From Proteobacteria bacterium ST_bin12 (GTDB lineage Bacteria > Pseudomonadota > Gammaproteobacteria > Burkholderiales > Methylophilaceae), in contig MSXP01000003.1 in NCBI GenBank assembly GCA_002083635.1, forward strand, positions 62,001 through 126,000: 64,000 bases of DNA, in the 5' to 3' direction. Positions 61,414 through 64,000 of the stretch are shown here, piece by piece. The notes under the pieces were generated by a model. That model had not been told where the DNA came from and searched no databases. It saw only the letters and a program-made list of their open reading frames with translations. Positions within the stretch are counted from its first letter, which is position 1. Each line of letters opens with the position of its first letter. Made by a program: the position numbers and the translations under genes.

Positions 61414-63300
61414 ATGAAACAGATAAAGCAGTTAAGCAAGGGTGATAAAAAAGGTTTTAGCAGTCATTTTTTATGCGCAATCACATTGATGTTGCCTTTA
61501 ACGGCAATCACCGCCGAAAAGCCACCAGCTACCGAAACGCTATCACCAAATGAGCAAATTATTGCTTTAGACCCAGCAGCGTCAGCAATCAAACCAGCCA
61601 ATAATCGTGAAAATATCATGATTGGTAAGCTGGATTTTAAACAAGCTAAAATTTCAGATGTGATGCGCGCGTTATCTGATGTTTCTAACTTAAATATTGT
61701 GGCTACCGAAACTGCTGCCAAAAAAGAAATTTCAATTTTTTTGCAAAATATATCGGTTAAGGATGCATTAGAGCTGATTAGTAAAACCAGTGGTTTGTGG
61801 TATCGGCAAGACAGCAAAAATCAGTCTTACAGGGTCATGACGACTGAGGAGTATCAGAACGACTTAGTGATTTATCGCGATGATGTTACCAAAGTATTTA
61901 ATATTTTCCATCCTAATCCTATCATTATTGCGACAGCCATACGCGATTTGTATCCAAACCGCGTGTTGTTAAGCTTGGGTGTTGAAGACCCTACTACCCT
62001 TGCAGGCGCAGGCGGCGGAGGTATCGGCGGCGGTGCAGCGGGGGCTGCTGGCATTACATCACGCGCAGGAGGAGGCATAGGCGGCGCGATAGGTGGCGGC
62101 TTTGGTGGCAGACAAAATAATAATAATAATAACCGACAAGGTGGTGGAATCGGTGGCGGAATCGGTGGTGGTATTGGCGGTATTGGTGGCGGCTTTAATC
62201 AAAACGAAAGTACGGTACAAATTACTGAGAGATTATCTGCAGAAAAATTGGGCAGAATAGACGCAGATATTGAGCAAAAAGGGACTGGCGGCACACTGCC
62301 GACCGACGCACTTAAAGGTTTTAATCAAACACAGCAACCCATCTACGTGACACTGAATCGCGAGCATAACTTAATGTTGGTGCGCACCAGTGATGTATTA
62401 ACGCTCAATGATATATCGTCGTTGGTCAAAGAGATGGATAGACCCACGCCACAAGTGCTGCTTGAGATGAAAATCTTATCGTTAGAGGTGGGCGACCGAT
62501 ATAGGCAATCTTTTGATTTAGATTACGCCCCAGATTCCACGCCAGTGACAGGTCCGCCAGCTTTTAATGACCCAACAACACCATCAACAGGCATCCGCAA
62601 TATATTAGGTTTGGGTAACTTTGCCTTAGAAGGCGGCACTTTTGTCTATCAGTTCTTAAATGACAGAATTCGCGCACGTATTCAATTGTTGCAAGAAGAC
62701 AATAAAATTAACACATTAAGCTCACCGATTTTGTTGGCAACCAATAACAGACCTGCCCGCGTTTTTGTGGGTACCGAGCAAGTGATTACCACTGGTTTTG
62801 ATGCGGTAGCTGGCGCTACCAACGGGTTAGCAGTAGGTCAGCCCGCTATTATTCCAGTCACTGAAATTCGAAATATTGGTAACACCTTGCAAATTCTGCC
62901 AAAAATTAACGCAGATGGCACGGTTACCTTGCTTATTCAGCAAGATGCATCAACGTTACTCAGAGCTTCTAGCATTATCCCAGTGCCAATTGGCACAACT
63001 GTCGTCAATCTGCCAGTTGATTCTGTGCGCACCTCTAATATTCAAGGCACAGTGGTGGCGAAAGATAACCTGACTATCGCAATTGGTGGATTGATTGATA
63101 ACAGCAGCAGTAATGTGGTGCAAAGTGTGCCATTGCTAGGTTCTGTGCCACTCTTGGGTAATTTATTTAAACGTGTTGTTGAAGAAAAAACCCAACGCGA
63201 ACTGATTTTATTGGTCACACCGCATATCGTCACCGCGCCATCAAATGGCGAAGAGGTCACTTTGGATGCGATGAGTGAGATTTCTCAGCAAGAGTTTTAG
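61414..63300 (+). CDS. gspD: Secretin (GspD/PilQ/MshL-like)
   Basis: The 628-aa outer-membrane channel has a signal peptide (HFLCAITLMLPLTAITA), an N0/STN domain (residues 70-160, MRALSDVSNLNIVATETAAK), a second N-domain (NIFHPNPIIIATAIRDLYPN), and a C-terminal secretin domain (VFVGTEQVITTGF, VPLLGSVPLLGNLFK, ELILLVTPHIV). Between them, residues about 195-262 are nearly all Gly, Ala, Asn and Arg (GGGIGGGIGGGIGGIGGG). Fewer N-domains than GspD; closer to MshL/PilQ in layout. No AMIN domain. Confidence 0.9.
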   Translation: MKQIKQLSKGDKKGFSSHFLCAITLMLPLTAITAEKPPATETLSPNEQIIALDPAASAIKPANNRENIMIGKLDFKQAKISDVMRALSDVSNLNIVATETAAKKEISIFLQNISVKDALELISKTSGLWYRQDSKNQSYRVMTTEEYQNDLVIYRDDVTKVFNIFHPNPIIIATAIRDLYPNRVLLSLGVEDPTTLAGAGGGGIGGGAAGAAGITSRAGGGIGGAIGGGFGGRQNNNNNNRQGGGIGGGIGGGIGGIGGGFNQNESTVQITERLSAEKLGRIDADIEQKGTGGTLPTDALKGFNQTQQPIYVTLNREHNLMLVRTSDVLTLNDISSLVKEMDRPTPQVLLEMKILSLEVGDRYRQSFDLDYAPDSTPVTGPPAFNDPTTPSTGIRNILGLGNFALEGGTFVYQFLNDRIRARIQLLQEDNKINTLSSPILLATNNRPARVFVGTEQVITTGFDAVAGATNGLAVGQPAIIPVTEIRNIGNTLQILPKINADGTVTLLIQQDASTLLRASSIIPVPIGTTVVNLPVDSVRTSNIQGTVVAKDNLTIAIGGLIDNSSSNVVQSVPLLGSVPLLGNLFKRVVEEKTQRELILLVTPHIVTAPSNGEEVTLDAMSEISQQEF

Positions 63301-63342
63301 CCTGCACTTTTTTGGTGCTAATTAAAGATTAAAGGAACACAC

Positions 63343-64000
63343 ATGAAATTTACCTATTTGTTTGGCTTATTAGCGGCTTTTAGTTTAGCTGGATGCGCTA
63401 CAAATATTCCACAAGCAGAGAATTTTCCAGCATCTCAACAGAAAAAAGCCGTTGCTATACAGCACTGGGGGGTCATAGCAGACGATGCAATTGCACAAAC
63501 TAAGCTTTCTTTAGCTAAACAAAATATCAGTAAAAGCAGCCCACTATTTGTAGCAGATAACAATAAAACGGACTTTAGCCGCGCTTTTCGCAAGTATATG
63601 ATTGCAGGTTTAATTGATGATGGGTTTGTGGTTTCTGCTAAGAAAGAAGGCGCAATTGAGATCGATTACGAAGCACAAGTGATTCGTCATGCGGGTGCAT
63701 TTGACCCGCTGGCATTTGGCTACAAGCCAGGGGTTGCCACCGCTGGCGTGGCAGGATTTTGGGTGTTGCGAGATGCATTAAAATCTTTTTCATTTTCAAG
63801 TGCTGGGCTTGGTTCACTTGCCGTTGCAGGTGCTTACGATGTTTACAAAGCTAAAAATCCAGGTGAAACCCCAGTTGAGTTGTTAATTAGCACATCGATT
63901 ATTGAGCGTGATCGATATGTCATGTTAAATGCTGATGCCTACTATATTGAGAAAGGTGAAGCCTTGTTGTTTGAAGAGTGCAAGTCAAAAAATAAACGAC
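63343..64000 (+). CDS. Lipoprotein of unknown function (partial)
   Basis: The open frame from ATG 63343, with AAAGGA upstream, runs to the window edge without a stop (at least 219 aa). A lipobox (LLAAFSLAGC, Cys18) is clear. The mature part contains a hydrophobic Gly/Ala-rich stretch (VATAGVAGFWVLRDAL, SSAGLGSLAVAGAYD) and charged ends. I do not recognise the family. It follows the secretin by 42 nt and may belong to the operon, but is much longer than known pilotins. Confidence 0.8.
   Translation, partial: MKFTYLFGLLAAFSLAGCATNIPQAENFPASQQKKAVAIQHWGVIADDAIAQTKLSLAKQNISKSSPLFVADNNKTDFSRAFRKYMIAGLIDDGFVVSAKKEGAIEIDYEAQVIRHAGAFDPLAFGYKPGVATAGVAGFWVLRDALKSFSFSSAGLGSLAVAGAYDVYKAKNPGETPVELLISTSIIERDRYVMLNADAYYIEKGEALLFEECKSKNKR

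Noticed and set aside
61872..62078. Open frame on the minus strand opposite the secretin, Pro/Ala-rich
   Set aside because: It is the complement of the Gly-rich repeat of the secretin; no ribosome-binding site or conserved motif.

Overview
The window is a chromosomal segment of a Gram-negative betaproteobacterium, most likely a methylotroph of the Methylophilaceae or a close relative. That placement is an inference from gene order and gene content: lptB-rpoN-hpf-hprK-rapZ-PTS, rsmB-DUF4390-ntrY-ntrX, dapF-DUF484-xerC, an SAH riboswitch on ahcY, and cobalamin salvage with a solitary BtuM. Coding density is high. I see no insertion sequence, prophage, integrase or CRISPR array.

Layout. 1-6.6 kb: the end of lptB, then rpoN, hpf, hprK, rapZ and an incomplete regulatory PTS (EIIA-Man, HPr, enzyme I) with no sugar permease. 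6.6-24 kb: housekeeping genes including prlC, a SnoaL/HxlR divergent pair, xth, the NtrY/NtrX two-component pair (NtrX has lost its ATPase motifs), DUF4390, rsmB, htpX, fmt-def, LysM-dprA-smg. 24-28.2 kb: the methyl cycle on the minus strand (metF, ahcY with a readable promoter and SAH riboswitch, metK). 28.3-40.6 kb: dapF-DUF484-xerC, sodB, a ZnuD-like TonB receptor with a small partner gene, dgkA, yggX, phoU, rpiA, ilvA, a beta-propeller lipoprotein, EVE and DUF2237 proteins. 40.7-41.5 kb: 6S RNA, zapA and a ZapB-like coiled coil.

41.7-48.7 kb is a vitamin B12 block: a cobalamin riboswitch, a BtuB-like receptor, BtuM with the conserved Cys80, then bluB, cobU, and on the other strand cobC-cobS-cobT. 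Uptake, lower-ligand synthesis and nucleotide-loop assembly are all here; no corrin-ring synthesis genes are. A LEA-like lipoprotein, a Kbp-like BON-LysM protein and tRNA-Phe follow.

50.3-63.3 kb is the most distinctive region: a type II secretion / type IV pilus-like machine. It runs PglL-type oligosaccharyltransferase, a 320-aa prepilin with a -24/-12 (sigma-54) promoter, a long structured leader and its own terminator, two more prepilin-like proteins, a fused PilM/GspL-PilN protein, a PilO/GspM-like protein, GspE, GspF, a short PilP/GspC-like protein and a secretin with a Gly/Asn-rich insertion. The fused PilM/GspL protein carries two 24-residue repeats resembling MshEN cyclic-di-GMP-binding motifs, which the GspE ATPase of the same cluster lacks. 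This suggests a glycosylated, sigma-54-driven and possibly cyclic-di-GMP-responsive pseudopilus system. A lipoprotein of unknown function is cut by the right edge.
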